Notes: generated from the letters alone by a model not told the origin. Shown: positions 1 through 9,041, counted from the first letter of the stretch. The stretch: 64,000 bases of DNA from Formosa sp. Hel1_31_208 (GCF_900104785.1 NZ_LT629733.1:2202501-2266500), one strand, 5' to 3'. Made by a program: numbers and translations.

Positions 1-174
1 TGCTTCAATAACTGGTGAACCTTCGAGATCCACTCTTTTAAATGAAAATCCACTATTTACTGGTGCTGGACAAAAGGTAAGTGTTACATCTTTTCCTGTA
101 TGCAAACCGACACCGGTTAGTGAGACTTGTTTTTCTATCGTCTTTTGTTTGACGTCTGTTTTAATTATTGCCAT
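1..174 (-). CDS. lpxC: LpxC/FabZ-type UDP-3-O-acyl-GlcNAc deacetylase, 5' end only
   Basis: Only the first 58 codons are in the window; the gene runs off the left edge. The start is ATG at 174 and the protein begins [16 protein letters not shown] followed by [15 protein letters not shown], which is the N-terminal strand and GxGLHTG segment of the LpxC zinc deacetylase. LpxC catalyses the committed step of lipid A synthesis. In Bacteroidota it is usually fused to the FabZ dehydratase, which cannot be seen here. Its start overlaps the end of lpxD by 14 nt, so the two are co-transcribed and probably translationally coupled. Confidence 0.9.
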   Translation of the reverse strand, partial: MAIIKTDVKQKTIEKQVSLTGVGLHTGKDVTLTFCPAPVNSGFSFKRVDLEGSPVIEA

Positions 175-1189
175 GTACTTTTTTCTCTAATTCATTGATA
201 TTCTTCACAATTTTCGGAAGATTTTTAAAATGCACATATGATTTGTTATAGTCTGCTAAATTCAATGCAGGTGAACCTTGTAATATTTCATTATCTTTTA
301 TATTACCTCCGATTCCAGATTGTGCCTGAATTTTAACATTGTTACCAATCGTGATATGTCCCACAATTCCTACTTGTCCGCCAATTTGGCAATTTTCACC
401 AATTTTAGTAGACCCAGCAATTCCTGTTTGAGCAGCAATAACGGTATTTTTACCAATTTCAACATTATGAGCAATTTGAATCTGGTTATCGAGTTTCACG
501 CCTCTTCTTATGATTGTAGACCCTAAAGTTGCTCTATCAATTGTTGTGGCAGCACCAACATCTACAAAGTCCTCAATGATGACATTTCCAATTTGAGGCA
601 CTTTGCTATACTCTCCTTTTCCGTTAGGTGCAAATCCAAAACCGTCGGCTCCTATGATTGCACCAGAATTAATAACACAATTTTTACCGATTCTACATTC
701 AGCATATATTTTTGCGCCTGCAAAAACGATGGTATTATCTCCAATAGTAACATTATCACCTACATACGAACCTGGAAAAACCTTTACATTTTTTCCCATA
801 CTCACATTCTCACCAATATAACTAAACGCTCCAATATAAATATCATCTCCTAATACTGCAGAATCAGAAATAAAAGAAGGCTGTTCAACACCTTGTTTAT
901 TTAATTTTATCTGATTGTAATACTCTAATAATTTAGAAAACGATTCATAGGCGTCATCTACTTTAATAAGTGTTGTAGAGATCTCATTTTCAGGCTCAAA
1001 AGTTTTATTAACGATGGTAATGGATGCCTTTGTTGAATAAATATACGGCTTATATTTTGGGTTCGCCAAAAAGGTTAAAGATCCTTCTGTACCCTCTTCA
1101 ATCTTTGAAAGCCTAGAAACTTCAATCTCAGGATTACCTATGATTTCCCCTTCTAAAATTCCAGCTATTTGTTGTGCAGTAAAGTTCAT
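161..1189 (-). CDS. lpxD: UDP-3-O-(3-hydroxyacyl)glucosamine N-acyltransferase
   Basis: 342 residues, the normal LpxD length, starting at ATG 1189. Residues 1-100 form the uridine-binding domain. From about residue 105 to 320 there is a left-handed beta-helix of hexapeptide repeats (for example IGENVS, IGDNTI, IGKNCV). The segment [11 protein letters not shown] contains the expected catalytic His, about residue 241. LpxD adds the second 3-hydroxyacyl chain to the deacetylated glucosamine made by LpxC, in the cytoplasm. It sits between an HD phosphohydrolase gene upstream (31 nt gap) and lpxC downstream (14-nt overlap), the usual flavobacterial order. Confidence 0.97.
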   Translation of the reverse strand: MNFTAQQIAGILEGEIIGNPEIEVSRLSKIEEGTEGSLTFLANPKYKPYIYSTKASITIVNKTFEPENEISTTLIKVDDAYESFSKLLEYYNQIKLNKQGVEQPSFISDSAVLGDDIYIGAFSYIGENVSMGKNVKVFPGSYVGDNVTIGDNTIVFAGAKIYAECRIGKNCVINSGAIIGADGFGFAPNGKGEYSKVPQIGNVIIEDFVDVGAATTIDRATLGSTIIRRGVKLDNQIQIAHNVEIGKNTVIAAQTGIAGSTKIGENCQIGGQVGIVGHITIGNNVKIQAQSGIGGNIKDNEILQGSPALNLADYNKSYVHFKNLPKIVKNINELEKKVHGNN

Positions 1190-1220
1190 CCTCGCAAAAA
1201 TAGGAAAAATGTGTTAAAGT

Positions 1221-2441
1221 TTATTTAGGATAACAGATATAATATTTAGTTACAGGTTTAGAAAGGGCTTTGATACTAAATTGATCTGATGCTTTTGTGA
1301 TATCAACCACCTTTCCTGTTTTTTGTAATATTTTTATACGCTGGTTTTCAGCCTGATATGCCTGATTTGAAATTTCATCGATAAACACAAAATACTTTGC
1401 ATCATCTTTTGAAATCTTATATTTTTCAATAAGTTGATTGATATGTTTATCTAAAGTTGATGCCTTTATGGGTTTATTTTTTAGTTTAATCCTCAAGAGT
1501 TCTCTATTAATGATCATATCACAAAGATTACTTAAAATGAAATCACTATGGTATTGCCATTCTTTCATAGCTGCTATAATATCGGTATCGTCCAAGCGAG
1601 AAAAGATATCTAAGGTTTTATCATCGAAGTTTTCTGCAGAGATTTCATGGTTAAGAAAATAAGTTAACGCATCACTCGCATTAAGCTTCACTCCTAAGTT
1701 TGTAAGTTCTTTAGCACGTTTCAATACACGCATTAACAACTGTTCAGCTACTAAACCTGTTTTATGCAAGTAAACCTGCCAATACATAAATCGTCTAGCA
1801 ACTAAAAACTTCTCCACACTATAGATGCCTTTTTCTTCAACCACCAATGAATCGTCGACAACGTTTAACATGGTAATTAAACGTTCGCTATTAATATTAC
1901 CTTCAGCGACACCTGTATAAAAGCTATCACGTTTTAGATAATCGGCGCGATCCATATCAAACTGACTTGATATGAGCTCACATAAAAACGGTCTATTATA
2001 ATTTCCTTTAAAAATTTGAATGGCTAGCGTTAAACTTCCGTTAAATTCTTTATTGAGCTTTTGCATAAAACGCATCGAAATTTCCTCATGTGAAATGCCA
2101 TTTACGATACTGTGTTCCATGGCGTGAGAGAACGGACCATGACCAATATCGTGTAAAAGAATAGCGATATATAAGGCCTTTTCTTCGTCGTCGGAAATTG
2201 TAACTTCCTTAAAACGAAGCACATTCACAGCCTTTTGCATGAGATGCATACAACCAATAGCGTGATGAAAACGTGTGTGATGAGCACCAGGATAAACAAG
2301 ATACGATAAGCCCATTTGCGAAATACGACGTAAGCGCTGAAAGTATTTATGCTCGATTAAATCGAAAATAAGAGAATTCGGAATCGTAATAAATCCGTAA
2401 ATTGGATCGTTAAAGATCTTAAGTTTGTTGTATGTCTTCAA
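1221..2441 (-). CDS. HD-domain phosphohydrolase, dGTPase-like
   Basis: 406 residues. Metal-binding residues of the HD superfamily are visible: HTRFHHAIG near residue 55 and LLHDIGHGPFSHAMEH near residue 95, giving the H...HD pattern. The layout matches the SAMHD1/YdhJ-like group of nucleotide triphosphohydrolases. The start is TTG at 2441; no ATG exists upstream before an in-frame stop at 2459-2457, and the protein begins naturally with MKTYNKLKIFNDPIYGFI. It is the first gene of the leftward operon with lpxD and lpxC and is divergent from porX, only 35 nt away. The true substrate is not visible in the sequence. Confidence 0.85.
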   Translation of the reverse strand: MKTYNKLKIFNDPIYGFITIPNSLIFDLIEHKYFQRLRRISQMGLSYLVYPGAHHTRFHHAIGCMHLMQKAVNVLRFKEVTISDDEEKALYIAILLHDIGHGPFSHAMEHSIVNGISHEEISMRFMQKLNKEFNGSLTLAIQIFKGNYNRPFLCELISSQFDMDRADYLKRDSFYTGVAEGNINSERLITMLNVVDDSLVVEEKGIYSVEKFLVARRFMYWQVYLHKTGLVAEQLLMRVLKRAKELTNLGVKLNASDALTYFLNHEISAENFDDKTLDIFSRLDDTDIIAAMKEWQYHSDFILSNLCDMIINRELLRIKLKNKPIKASTLDKHINQLIEKYKISKDDAKYFVFIDEISNQAYQAENQRIKILQKTGKVVDITKASDQFSIKALSKPVTKYYICYPK

Positions 2442-2476
2442 ACTGATACTTTTACATTAATATTAAACAAATATAC

Positions 2477-4030
2477 ATGAACACTATAAATATTCTTTGG
2501 GTTGACGACGAAATCGACCTTCTAAAACCTCATATTCTCTTTCTAGAAAAAAAACAATACAAAGTAACCACCTGTCAAAGTGGTATGGAAGCTATAGAAA
2601 TTATAGATGACACCAACTTCGATATTGTGTTTTTAGATGAAAATATGCCAGGGCTTACTGGTTTGGAAACGCTGAATGAAATTAAAGAGAAACGAGCCAA
2701 TCTGCCCGTGGTTATGATCACTAAGAGTGAGGAAGAGTATATCATGGAAGAAGCCATTGGTAATAAGATTGCTGATTATTTGATTAAACCTGTTAATCCG
2801 AATCAGATTTTACTGAGCTTGAAGAAGAATTTGGATCACTCTAGGCTCGTTTCAGAAAAAACGACTTCTAACTACCAACAAGAGTTTAGAAAAATCGCTA
2901 TGGATCTCTCTATGGTGAATAACTTCGAAGAATGGAGTGATTTATATCAAAAATTGATTTATTGGGAATTGCAGTTGGAAGATATTGAAGATGTTGGGAT
3001 GACTGAAATATTAGAATCTCAAAAGAATGAAGCCAATGTTCAATTCGGAAAGTTTATAGATAAAAACTATCCTTCTTGGTTTGAACAGGATGCAGATGCA
3101 CCAACACTTTCGCACACGTTATTTAAAGAAAAAATAGTTCCAGAATTGAGTAAAGAACAGCCCACACTCCTCATTGTAATTGACAATTTACGCTACGATC
3201 AGTGGAAGGCTTTTGAGCCTATAGTCAACAACTATTATAAGAAAGTTTCTGAAAAACCCTTTTACAGTATTTTACCAACGGCAACGCAGTATGCTAGAAA
3301 TGCGATTTTCTCCGGACTTATGCCAATTGACATGGAATCAAAGCATCCAGACCTATGGAAAAATGATACGGATGAAGGCGGAAAAAACATGCATGAAGCT
3401 GAATTTTTGCGCGCACAATTGAAACGATTGCGCCTGGATCATCTTAAAATGGAGTATCATAAAATCACCAATTTAAGAGCGGGTAAAAAATTAGTTGAAA
3501 ACTTTAAAACGCTAAAGGATAATGATCTTTCGGTCATTGTTTATAATTTCGTGGATATGCTCTCCCACTCTAAAACAGAGATGGAAGTCGTTAAAGAATT
3601 GGCATCTAATGATAAGGCTTACCGCTCATTAACAGTGAGTTGGTTTAAAAATTCACCGTTATTAGAAATGATTCATCAAGCACAGGGTCTAGGATTTAAG
3701 TTGATCCTAACCACAGACCACGGAACGATAAACGTTAAAAATCCATCTAAAGTTATTGGTGATCGCGATACCAGTTTAAATTTACGTTACAAAACAGGTC
3801 GTAGTTTAACATATGAAGACCGCGAAGTATTGGTGGCAAAAGACCCTAAAGCTATTAAACTGCCTTCCATAACAATGAGCAGCTCCTTTATTTTTGCTAA
3901 AAGTGATTATTTCTTAGCCTATCCAAACAACTACAATCATTACGTTAGTTATTACAGAAACACCTATCAGCACGGAGGCGTCTCATTGGAAGAAATGATC
4001 ATTCCATTTGTGGTCATGAATCCCAAGTAG
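2477..4030 (+). CDS. porX: PorX-type response regulator with PglZ/alkaline-phosphatase-like effector domain
   Basis: 517 residues. The N-terminal receiver domain (about 1-120) has the acidic pair D10/D11, phospho-acceptor D54 in FLDENMPG and K104 in YLIKPV. After a helical linker, residues about 200-515 form a PglZ domain with VIDNLRYDQW, LTTDHGTINV and YQHGGVSLEEM, carrying the Asp and His metal ligands of the alkaline phosphatase superfamily. PorX works with sensor kinase PorY to control type IX secretion genes in Bacteroidota. That fits the T9SS substrate encoded at 10783-14637. The gene is monocistronic or leads tsaE, 118 nt downstream. Confidence 0.93.
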   Translation: MNTINILWVDDEIDLLKPHILFLEKKQYKVTTCQSGMEAIEIIDDTNFDIVFLDENMPGLTGLETLNEIKEKRANLPVVMITKSEEEYIMEEAIGNKIADYLIKPVNPNQILLSLKKNLDHSRLVSEKTTSNYQQEFRKIAMDLSMVNNFEEWSDLYQKLIYWELQLEDIEDVGMTEILESQKNEANVQFGKFIDKNYPSWFEQDADAPTLSHTLFKEKIVPELSKEQPTLLIVIDNLRYDQWKAFEPIVNNYYKKVSEKPFYSILPTATQYARNAIFSGLMPIDMESKHPDLWKNDTDEGGKNMHEAEFLRAQLKRLRLDHLKMEYHKITNLRAGKKLVENFKTLKDNDLSVIVYNFVDMLSHSKTEMEVVKELASNDKAYRSLTVSWFKNSPLLEMIHQAQGLGFKLILTTDHGTINVKNPSKVIGDRDTSLNLRYKTGRSLTYEDREVLVAKDPKAIKLPSITMSSSFIFAKSDYFLAYPNNYNHYVSYYRNTYQHGGVSLEEMIIPFVVMNPK

Positions 4031-4148
4031 CACTCCGTAAAATGCAAATAAATCCGACGAAATACACTTTTTTCTAGTTTTTTTCATATTTTATGCGTAT
4101 AATTGTGCGTTAAATACCGTTTAAAATGGTATTGACGCTTTTATAATT

Positions 4149-4613
4149 ATGAAAACTATTTTAGACATAGCATATCAAATTGATGATATTGAGGCGGTTG
4201 CGCGACAGCTACTGGAACACATGACTTCCAAAACTGTATTGTTTTATGGGGACATGGGTGTTGGTAAAACCACTTTAATTAAGGCCTTGGTAAAAGCAAT
4301 GGGCAGCACTGATGATGTCAGTAGTCCGACCTTTTCCATCGTCAATGAATATCTGACAGATGATGTCTCAATCTATCATTTTGATCTCTACCGCATTGCA
4401 GATGAAGAAGACGCTTTAAATTTCGGATTTGAAGACTACTTTTTCACTCCAAATTGGGTGTTTATAGAGTGGCCTGAACGGGCTATTAATTTATTACCTG
4501 AAGACGTCACTCGCATTGAGATTACGCATAAAGATTTACACTCAAGATCCCTCAAATTGAGCCAAAACGAAACATTAACCCAGAAAAACGCTATGGAGCA
4601 GCCAAAAATTTAG
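4149..4613 (+). CDS. tsaE: tRNA t6A biosynthesis ATPase TsaE
   Basis: 154 residues, family length. Walker A is GDMGVGKTTL near residue 35. Further motifs are SSPTFSIVNEY, HFDLYRI and VFIEWPERA, the usual TsaE switch and Walker B segments. With TsaB and TsaD it makes N6-threonylcarbamoyl adenosine on tRNAs reading ANN codons. The C-terminal 20 residues are not conserved-looking. In flavobacteria tsaE often lies next to alanine dehydrogenase; here ald is 4.5 kb away, separated by apparently inserted accessory genes. Confidence 0.95.
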   Translation: MKTILDIAYQIDDIEAVARQLLEHMTSKTVLFYGDMGVGKTTLIKALVKAMGSTDDVSSPTFSIVNEYLTDDVSIYHFDLYRIADEEDALNFGFEDYFFTPNWVFIEWPERAINLLPEDVTRIEITHKDLHSRSLKLSQNETLTQKNAMEQPKI

Positions 4614-4734
4614 TAAATAAATTGACAACCTAACACCGCGTCATTGTTGGTACCTACGGAAAAACCGTAAGCATAGGTGATTAATAGAGTGCTTTTTAAC
4701 ACTCGTTTTAACTATTTAAAGTATAAGCACACCT

Positions 4735-4742
4735 TATATTTG
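4735..4742 (+). promoter_or_regulatory. Bacteroidota -7 promoter box (TAnnTTTG)
   Basis: TATATTTG matches the Bacteroidota -7 consensus TAnnTTTG exactly and lies 28 nt upstream of the ATG at 4771. No convincing TTG -33 element is seen about 20 nt further upstream. The box would drive the small secreted peptide gene and possibly the membrane gene overlapping it. Confidence 0.5.
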
Positions 4743-4770
4743 AATAATTAATTAATTAATCCCTTATATT

Positions 4771-4917
4771 ATGAAAACTAAAAAGTATGTACTGGCACTT
4801 GCGATCTTTGGTGGGATGTTGTTCACTGCTCAAGCAATGGATATAATCAACATAGATGGACAAGTTAAAACTCAAATCGACAAAAAGAAAATTAAACTCC
4901 CTGGATCGGGTGGATAA
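4771..4917 (+). CDS. Small secreted peptide, 48 aa
   Basis: The ORF starts ATG AAA ACT AAA AAG and encodes a basic start (MKTKKYV), a hydrophobic core (LALAIFGGMLF) and an apparent signal peptidase region TAQA. The mature part is about 25 residues, Lys-rich, ending KIKLPGSGG. It has its own TATATTTG promoter box. Similar tiny secreted peptides occur near tsaE/ald in flavobacteria, but I do not know their function. Its last 62 nt overlap the longest form of the next ORF in another frame, so one of the two starts must be interpreted with care. Confidence 0.6.
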   Translation: MKTKKYVLALAIFGGMLFTAQAMDIINIDGQVKTQIDKKKIKLPGSGG

Positions 4918-5404
4918 TAAATCTTTAATAATGGGTAGTATTATTGCTACTTTTTTGGCGTTGTCGCCATTTTTATTTACTTTATATGAAAGTGTCCCTG
5001 ACGATCAAGTCTGGGATACTTTTTTGTTTACATATAATAGTCCTTATTATGAAAGCGTGAGAACTTTTGCATGGACTCTAACATCTAAAGTTCTTCCTTT
5101 ATTATTTTTGACCGTCTGGTTTTTGACCAATAGGCATTGGTGGTATCATGCCCTCTTAGTACCAATGGCTATGTACTTTTATCAAATCATCGTGATATTG
5201 AATGATGATTTAAGGTTTGCAGATACAGAAGAACAAAAACTTTACCTTTTACCAGTGATGGCTATTGTCATACCCTCTATCTATTTAATTAGAGCAAAAA
5301 TGTTCAATAGAATTAACGATGCTGGCAAATCCATGCAGGAATTGGAAGAGGAATTTATGATGAAGCCCAAAGGCGTTTGGGGGACCATTAAACAGTATTT
5401 TTAA
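4856..5404 (+). CDS. HWW-motif membrane protein, paralogue A
   Basis: Up to 182 residues with about four membrane segments (residues about 25-45, 72-92, 98-115, 138-155) and a charged C-terminal tail. It shares a layout with the proteins at 5401-6009 and 8457-9041: YYE(S/N)V near the first loop, then TN(R/K)HWW after the second helix and an acidic segment before the last helix. The start is uncertain. ATG 4856 gives an N-terminal extension like the paralogues but overlaps the peptide gene; ATG 4931 would avoid the overlap and give 157 residues. The end overlaps the convergent paralogue B by 4 nt. Function unknown. Confidence 0.7.
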   Translation: MDKLKLKSTKRKLNSLDRVDNKSLIMGSIIATFLALSPFLFTLYESVPDDQVWDTFLFTYNSPYYESVRTFAWTLTSKVLPLLFLTVWFLTNRHWWYHALLVPMAMYFYQIIVILNDDLRFADTEEQKLYLLPVMAIVIPSIYLIRAKMFNRINDAGKSMQELEEEFMMKPKGVWGTIKQYF

Positions 5405-6009
5405 TTTAAACTGTCTCTTAATTGAATGAGTTGAGCTAAGTACTGTTTTGTAGTCATTTTTGATTTTTCTAATCGTAATTTTAAAACCTTTGCTTTTACC
5501 TGTTTGTAATCGGTACTTTTGACCTGCGACACCTCTTCAAATAATAATTTGATTTCTTGATCTAGATCTTCCGAAAGACTCTTAGATCTTGAATAATAAT
5601 CCAATTTATTCGAAATATAGATTGAAATTAAAATATACGGTAGGGCTACAACTGGACCAATCCAAAATTCATTCCCATCAACATACTCAATTTCATCTCT
5701 TAATGCCAGAACTAATTGAGTTATTGAAATAAAAAGTACTATTAAAATTATTGGTTTCCACCAGTGCTTATTCGTTATATACCAAATGGTATATATTATC
5801 ACAAAACTAATTTTCATTAAAAAAACCCAAAACATAGTTTGGACATTTTCATAGTAACCACTAGAAATTGTAAAAAAAGAAGACTCATAGATGACACTTT
5901 TCGGAAAAACTAAATGGAAATATATTAAAAAAGGAGTAGTAACTATAACAACTGCGATGATGACGTCCCTTAAAAACGCCTTCCGTTTATATACTTTTAA
6001 TGGTATCAT
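5401..6009 (-). CDS. HWW-motif membrane protein, paralogue B
   Basis: 202 residues, ATG start at 6009. Four predicted membrane segments, the HWW motif in ITNKHWWKP after the second, an acidic stretch (RDEIEYVDGNEF) and a cytoplasmic coiled C-terminal tail ending TTKQYLAQLIQLRDSLN. It is convergent with paralogue A and on the same strand as the degenerate paralogue C. I do not recognise the family. Three copies within 5 kb suggest local duplication. The C-terminal tail is absent from paralogue A but present in the decayed copy C. Confidence 0.75.
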   Translation of the reverse strand: MIPLKVYKRKAFLRDVIIAVVIVTTPFLIYFHLVFPKSVIYESSFFTISSGYYENVQTMFWVFLMKISFVIIYTIWYITNKHWWKPIILIVLFISITQLVLALRDEIEYVDGNEFWIGPVVALPYILISIYISNKLDYYSRSKSLSEDLDQEIKLLFEEVSQVKSTDYKQVKAKVLKLRLEKSKMTTKQYLAQLIQLRDSLN

Positions 6010-6063
6010 TTATCATGATTTAAAACGGTTAATTTATGTTCCTCTTAGGTTGAAACACAACCA

Positions 6064-6083
6064 CAGCCAATGTAAATTGGCTG
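6064..6083. other. Perfect 8-bp hairpin
   Basis: CAGCCAAT, loop GTAA, ATTGGCTG. It lies between the leftward 55-aa membrane gene (stop at 6109) and the start of paralogue B at 6009. It could be a terminator or processing site, but no run of T follows on either strand, so its role is open. Confidence 0.4.
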
Positions 6084-6108
6084 CGATTGATCTCGTAATG
6101 AATACTCA

Positions 6109-6276
6109 TTAACTTTTTTTATGCTCCATTTCTTCAATTCTTAACTTTAAGAATTTCATGAATCTCAAATAGAGCATAATCACTAAGATAAAGATTGCTA
6201 TATAGAGTATAAATGAAAAATAAAACAAGATATTCATCCCTATCCCTATGCCTTCTCCTTCGACAATTGTTTCCAT
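6109..6276 (-). CDS. Small single-span membrane protein, 55 aa
   Basis: ATG at 6276, stop TAA at 6111-6109. The product starts METIVEGEGIGIG, has one strong hydrophobic segment (about residues 14-38, NILFYFSFILYIAIFILVI) and ends with a basic amphipathic tail (KFLKLRIEEMEHKKS). It is preceded by roughly 140 nt of AT-rich non-coding DNA and sits upstream of paralogue B on the same strand. No family recognised. The clean start, hydrophobic span and charged tail argue for a real gene, but length alone makes this tentative. Confidence 0.5.
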   Translation of the reverse strand: METIVEGEGIGIGMNILFYFSFILYIAIFILVIMLYLRFMKFLKLRIEEMEHKKS

Positions 6277-6421
6277 AATGTTATAATTTGATTAGTGTTA
6301 TCTAAATATAGTAAATATTCTATTAATATTTAAATTAAATGTTCCATTTCAATAAAACCCCTAAATAAAAAAAAAGATAAATACTTCAAGAATTTACGAT
6401 TATTAAGCCAATACTCGCGAA

Positions 6422-7807
6422 TCAATAGTTTTCAAAAAACCATTTAAATTCGGTGTCACCAGTATTTTTATTGAGCTTTATGATGCAGGAATATGACTTC
6501 ACCACAGTAATTGGATAGCCTAAAATCTCTATGTCAAATGTGATATGCCCTTGAATATCAATTCTAATTTGGTCTCCTATCGTTTGGGCAAAAGGAGGAA
6601 TACTTTCCTCCCATTCTGAAAATAAAGTTATTCCAGTAATTTCAGAAGTAATTTGAGACACTTCATAATCATCTTCTGAACCTTCATCTGGTGATGTTAA
6701 TATATATTGAACTTCAAAAAACATTAAAGGGACAGAGCTAATTTTAATTTTTTCAGTAACAACAAGCTCTCCATCTATATTTAAAAACTCACTACTAGAA
6801 CCTATAGTTGAATTATCAATTTCATTTAAGAATTCCTCAAACGAATCTACAGACTCAAAAACGAAGGCTTCATCTGGATTAATACTAGTGTCAAATTCAA
6901 AAGTGTCTCCAGCATTAAGTATAGTATTTAATTGATTCGCAATCAAACCTTGACTAAACGAAAAGGCTTCTGTAGTGTCATCAGCCTCATTACAACCATC
7001 ACTTAAACCTGATGCATCAAAAGCAGTATTTACTTCACAGTCGGTTACAAAATTAGGATTGGTTGAAGATGCTCTTACTCCTGGTCCACCTCCGCCTGGG
7101 CCGTCTGGAGGACTTGTGTCAAAATCTTCTGATTCCTCATCAGGATCTTCAAATTCTTTAACTTCAATGCAAACGGTTTGAGTCGTTTCATAAATGTATG
7201 AAGCCGTACAATTTGGTCCTGCAGGATGTTCCTCGCCTCCGTAATTACAATAGGTATTTGTAATGGTATAACAGTCGAGTCTTGCATAATTAAGAAAGTC
7301 TAATTCATTATTATACTCAATACGCTCCATGTTATATTCCCCTTCAAAAATGGTTTCAGAATCTAAAGCAACCTCATTCAAGTATATGGTATTAGGAAAG
7401 TAATTAATGATATACATTAAGGTATCTTCGTTGTCTTTGAAATTTATAATCAGATTACTAAAACTGTTTTCAGGTTGATCATCCTTGATGATTTTTAATG
7501 TAAATGTCCTACCATTATCATCATTAACCTCAGTGATATAGTCATCAATAATTGTAAATTGATTACTATCTTCAGTCACTGTTCTGAGTGTCATAGTATC
7601 TATAGAGGGCGCTAATATGTTAGCGTTTATAAACGTTTGCAACGTATTAAAATCGCTGAGCTTACCGACTTTAATAATCTCATTATAACCACGCTCGATT
7701 TCGGAAAAATTAGTCGGTTTGTCCAATTCTTCGTTTTGGCAGCTTATGATAAAGGCAGCACATAGTATACAACACATGCCTATAAAGTTTAGTTTTTGTG
7801 TTTTCAT
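6422..7807 (-). CDS. Hypothetical lipoprotein, 461 aa
   Basis: ATG at 7807. The N-terminus has a lipoprotein signal with lipobox FIISC (Cys about residue 23), so the protein should be anchored in the outer or inner membrane facing the periplasm. The body is acidic and Asn/Asp/Ser-rich. It contains a Cys-rich patch (DCYTITNTYCNYGG and a further Cys pair) near residues 175-215, then a glycine/proline linker (SPPDGPGGGGPG) and a C-terminal beta-rich region. I recognise no domain. It is divergent from the HTH regulator at 8091 and may be controlled from the palindrome-rich region between them. Confidence 0.75.
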   Translation of the reverse strand: MKTQKLNFIGMCCILCAAFIISCQNEELDKPTNFSEIERGYNEIIKVGKLSDFNTLQTFINANILAPSIDTMTLRTVTEDSNQFTIIDDYITEVNDDNGRTFTLKIIKDDQPENSFSNLIINFKDNEDTLMYIINYFPNTIYLNEVALDSETIFEGEYNMERIEYNNELDFLNYARLDCYTITNTYCNYGGEEHPAGPNCTASYIYETTQTVCIEVKEFEDPDEESEDFDTSPPDGPGGGGPGVRASSTNPNFVTDCEVNTAFDASGLSDGCNEADDTTEAFSFSQGLIANQLNTILNAGDTFEFDTSINPDEAFVFESVDSFEEFLNEIDNSTIGSSSEFLNIDGELVVTEKIKISSVPLMFFEVQYILTSPDEGSEDDYEVSQITSEITGITLFSEWEESIPPFAQTIGDQIRIDIQGHITFDIEILGYPITVVKSYSCIIKLNKNTGDTEFKWFFENY

Positions 7808-7859
7808 AATTTGTAAAATTTACACCTATGATTATAGGTTGATTAATAGATTAATTAAT

Positions 7860-7968
7860 CAAAGTCTACACACAAAGTCAAAACAGAGCCATTACAAAGT
7901 CAAATAAAAACTAACGTTAGTTTAAGGAAACTTCCCTTATTGAATTGATAATCGGAGCGACTTTGTAA
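7860..7968. promoter_or_regulatory. Candidate operator: 16-bp palindrome plus CAAAGTC repeats
   Basis: CAAAGTC occurs at 7860, 7873 and 7895 in direct orientation and as GACTTTG at 7959. The outer pair extends to a perfect 10-bp inverted repeat, TTACAAAGTC (7892-7901) and GACTTTGTAA (7959-7968). Between them lies the perfect palindrome AAACTAACGTTAGTTT (7908-7923). The region separates the lipoprotein gene from the divergent HTH gene, a natural place for autoregulation. No protein-DNA match is proven. Confidence 0.45.
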
Positions 7969-8040
7969 ACTCTGGTCATAAATTCAATACCACTAATATA
8001 GAAAATATTCTACACTAAACGATGATAATTAAAAAAAAAT

Positions 8041-8048
8041 TACATTTG
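8041..8048 (+). promoter_or_regulatory. Bacteroidota -7 promoter box
   Basis: TACATTTG fits TAnnTTTG and lies 43 nt before the ATG of the HTH gene at 8091. No clear -33 TTG was found at the expected distance. Confidence 0.45.
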
Positions 8049-8090
8049 TATCAGATAAATAGTTTTAAAATTTAACATCCCTAGTTAAAA

Positions 8091-8453
8091 ATGAGTAAAA
8101 CCGTACATCGTATAATGCAATTAATCTCTGCATTAAACATGAGTGCCAGACAATTTGATATCTCTATTGGCACGGCCAATGGTTATATATTGCGGATGCA
8201 AAAAAATAATGCATCTGTAGGAAGTGACGTTATTGAACGTATCATTAAAGAATATCCACAGGTGAATTTAGTGTGGCTTATTACTGGAAAAGGCGATATG
8301 TTTATTGAAAATAAGCCAAAATCAAAAGCGCGTAGTACTAAAGAAATTGAAACCTATATCGATGCGCGATTAAAATCGCAGTGGTCTGACGAAAAGAAAG
8401 CGCTTCTTAATGAAATTTTATCAGAGATTGAGGAGGCCAAAAAGAAAAGCTAA
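8091..8453 (+). CDS. Small HTH (XRE-like) transcriptional regulator
   Basis: 120 residues. Residues about 5-65 look like a lambda-repressor-type helix-turn-helix: a helix with RIMQLISALNMSARQFD, a turn and recognition helix around SIGTANGYILRMQ, then SDVIERIIKEYPQVNLVWLITGKGDMF. The last phrase is typical of phage-repressor-like and flavobacterial XRE proteins. The C-terminal part is a charged coiled coil with no sensor domain. It is divergent from the lipoprotein gene and probably binds the palindromic region upstream. Its 3' end abuts the remains of paralogue C, which runs the opposite way from 8457. Confidence 0.8.
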   Translation: MSKTVHRIMQLISALNMSARQFDISIGTANGYILRMQKNNASVGSDVIERIIKEYPQVNLVWLITGKGDMFIENKPKSKARSTKEIETYIDARLKSQWSDEKKALLNEILSEIEEAKKKS

Positions 8454-8456
8454 GCT

Positions 8457-9041
8457 TTAAATCGTGATTTGATCTCTTAAAGTGATGAGTTGAGTTAAAT
8501 AGTCTTTTTTGTCTATTTGACTTTTATATTTTTTTAGAATTTTTAATTGTTCATTTAATTCAGTATAATTTTTATTCTTATGTAATTATATTTTATTTAT
8601 AAATGTGAATATTTCATAATTCAATTCTACCGGAAGTTTTCTTTTAGATAAATAGTACCTTACTTTTTCAGAAAGGAGCAACAACACAATTATAGTAAAA
8701 AGAACCAAGGGCATATTGTGATAAAAATTGAAGTTATCGTAGAGATTATATCTATCATTAACAAAACCTAATAGTTTAAATATTTCAAAACTTAGAGGCA
8801 AAAATAATATATAGCGCCACCAATGTTTACAAGTGAAATACCATATCAGACTAAAAGAGATAATTAGTGTCTTCATTTTTGAAAAATAAATTAAACGCTC
8901 TAGACTCCATAAATCAAATATCTCTTTGGAAAAAACTGAGAAAAAATATTCGTCCAAATACTATCTAAAAGTCACTCCTGAAATTAGTAATGAAATAATA
9001 ATATCTTTCGTATTGAATCTATTTATAAATAGTTTATTCAT
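8457..9041 (-). pseudogene. Decayed HWW-motif membrane protein, paralogue C (two in-frame stops)
   Basis: Reading from ATG 9041 (MNKLFINRFNTKDIIISLL) one frame continues to a final TAA at 8459-8457. That gives 194 codons, close to the 202 of paralogue B. The frame is broken by TAG at 8963-8961 (codon 27) and TAA at 8588-8586. Homology to paralogue B persists on both sides of each stop: the TCKHWW motif in the middle part, and beyond the second stop a tail YLTQLITLRDQI matching YLAQLIQLRDSL in B. No frameshift is needed, only two point mutations. A 123-codon remnant starting TTG at 8957 could still be read but would lack the first helix. Confidence 0.8.
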
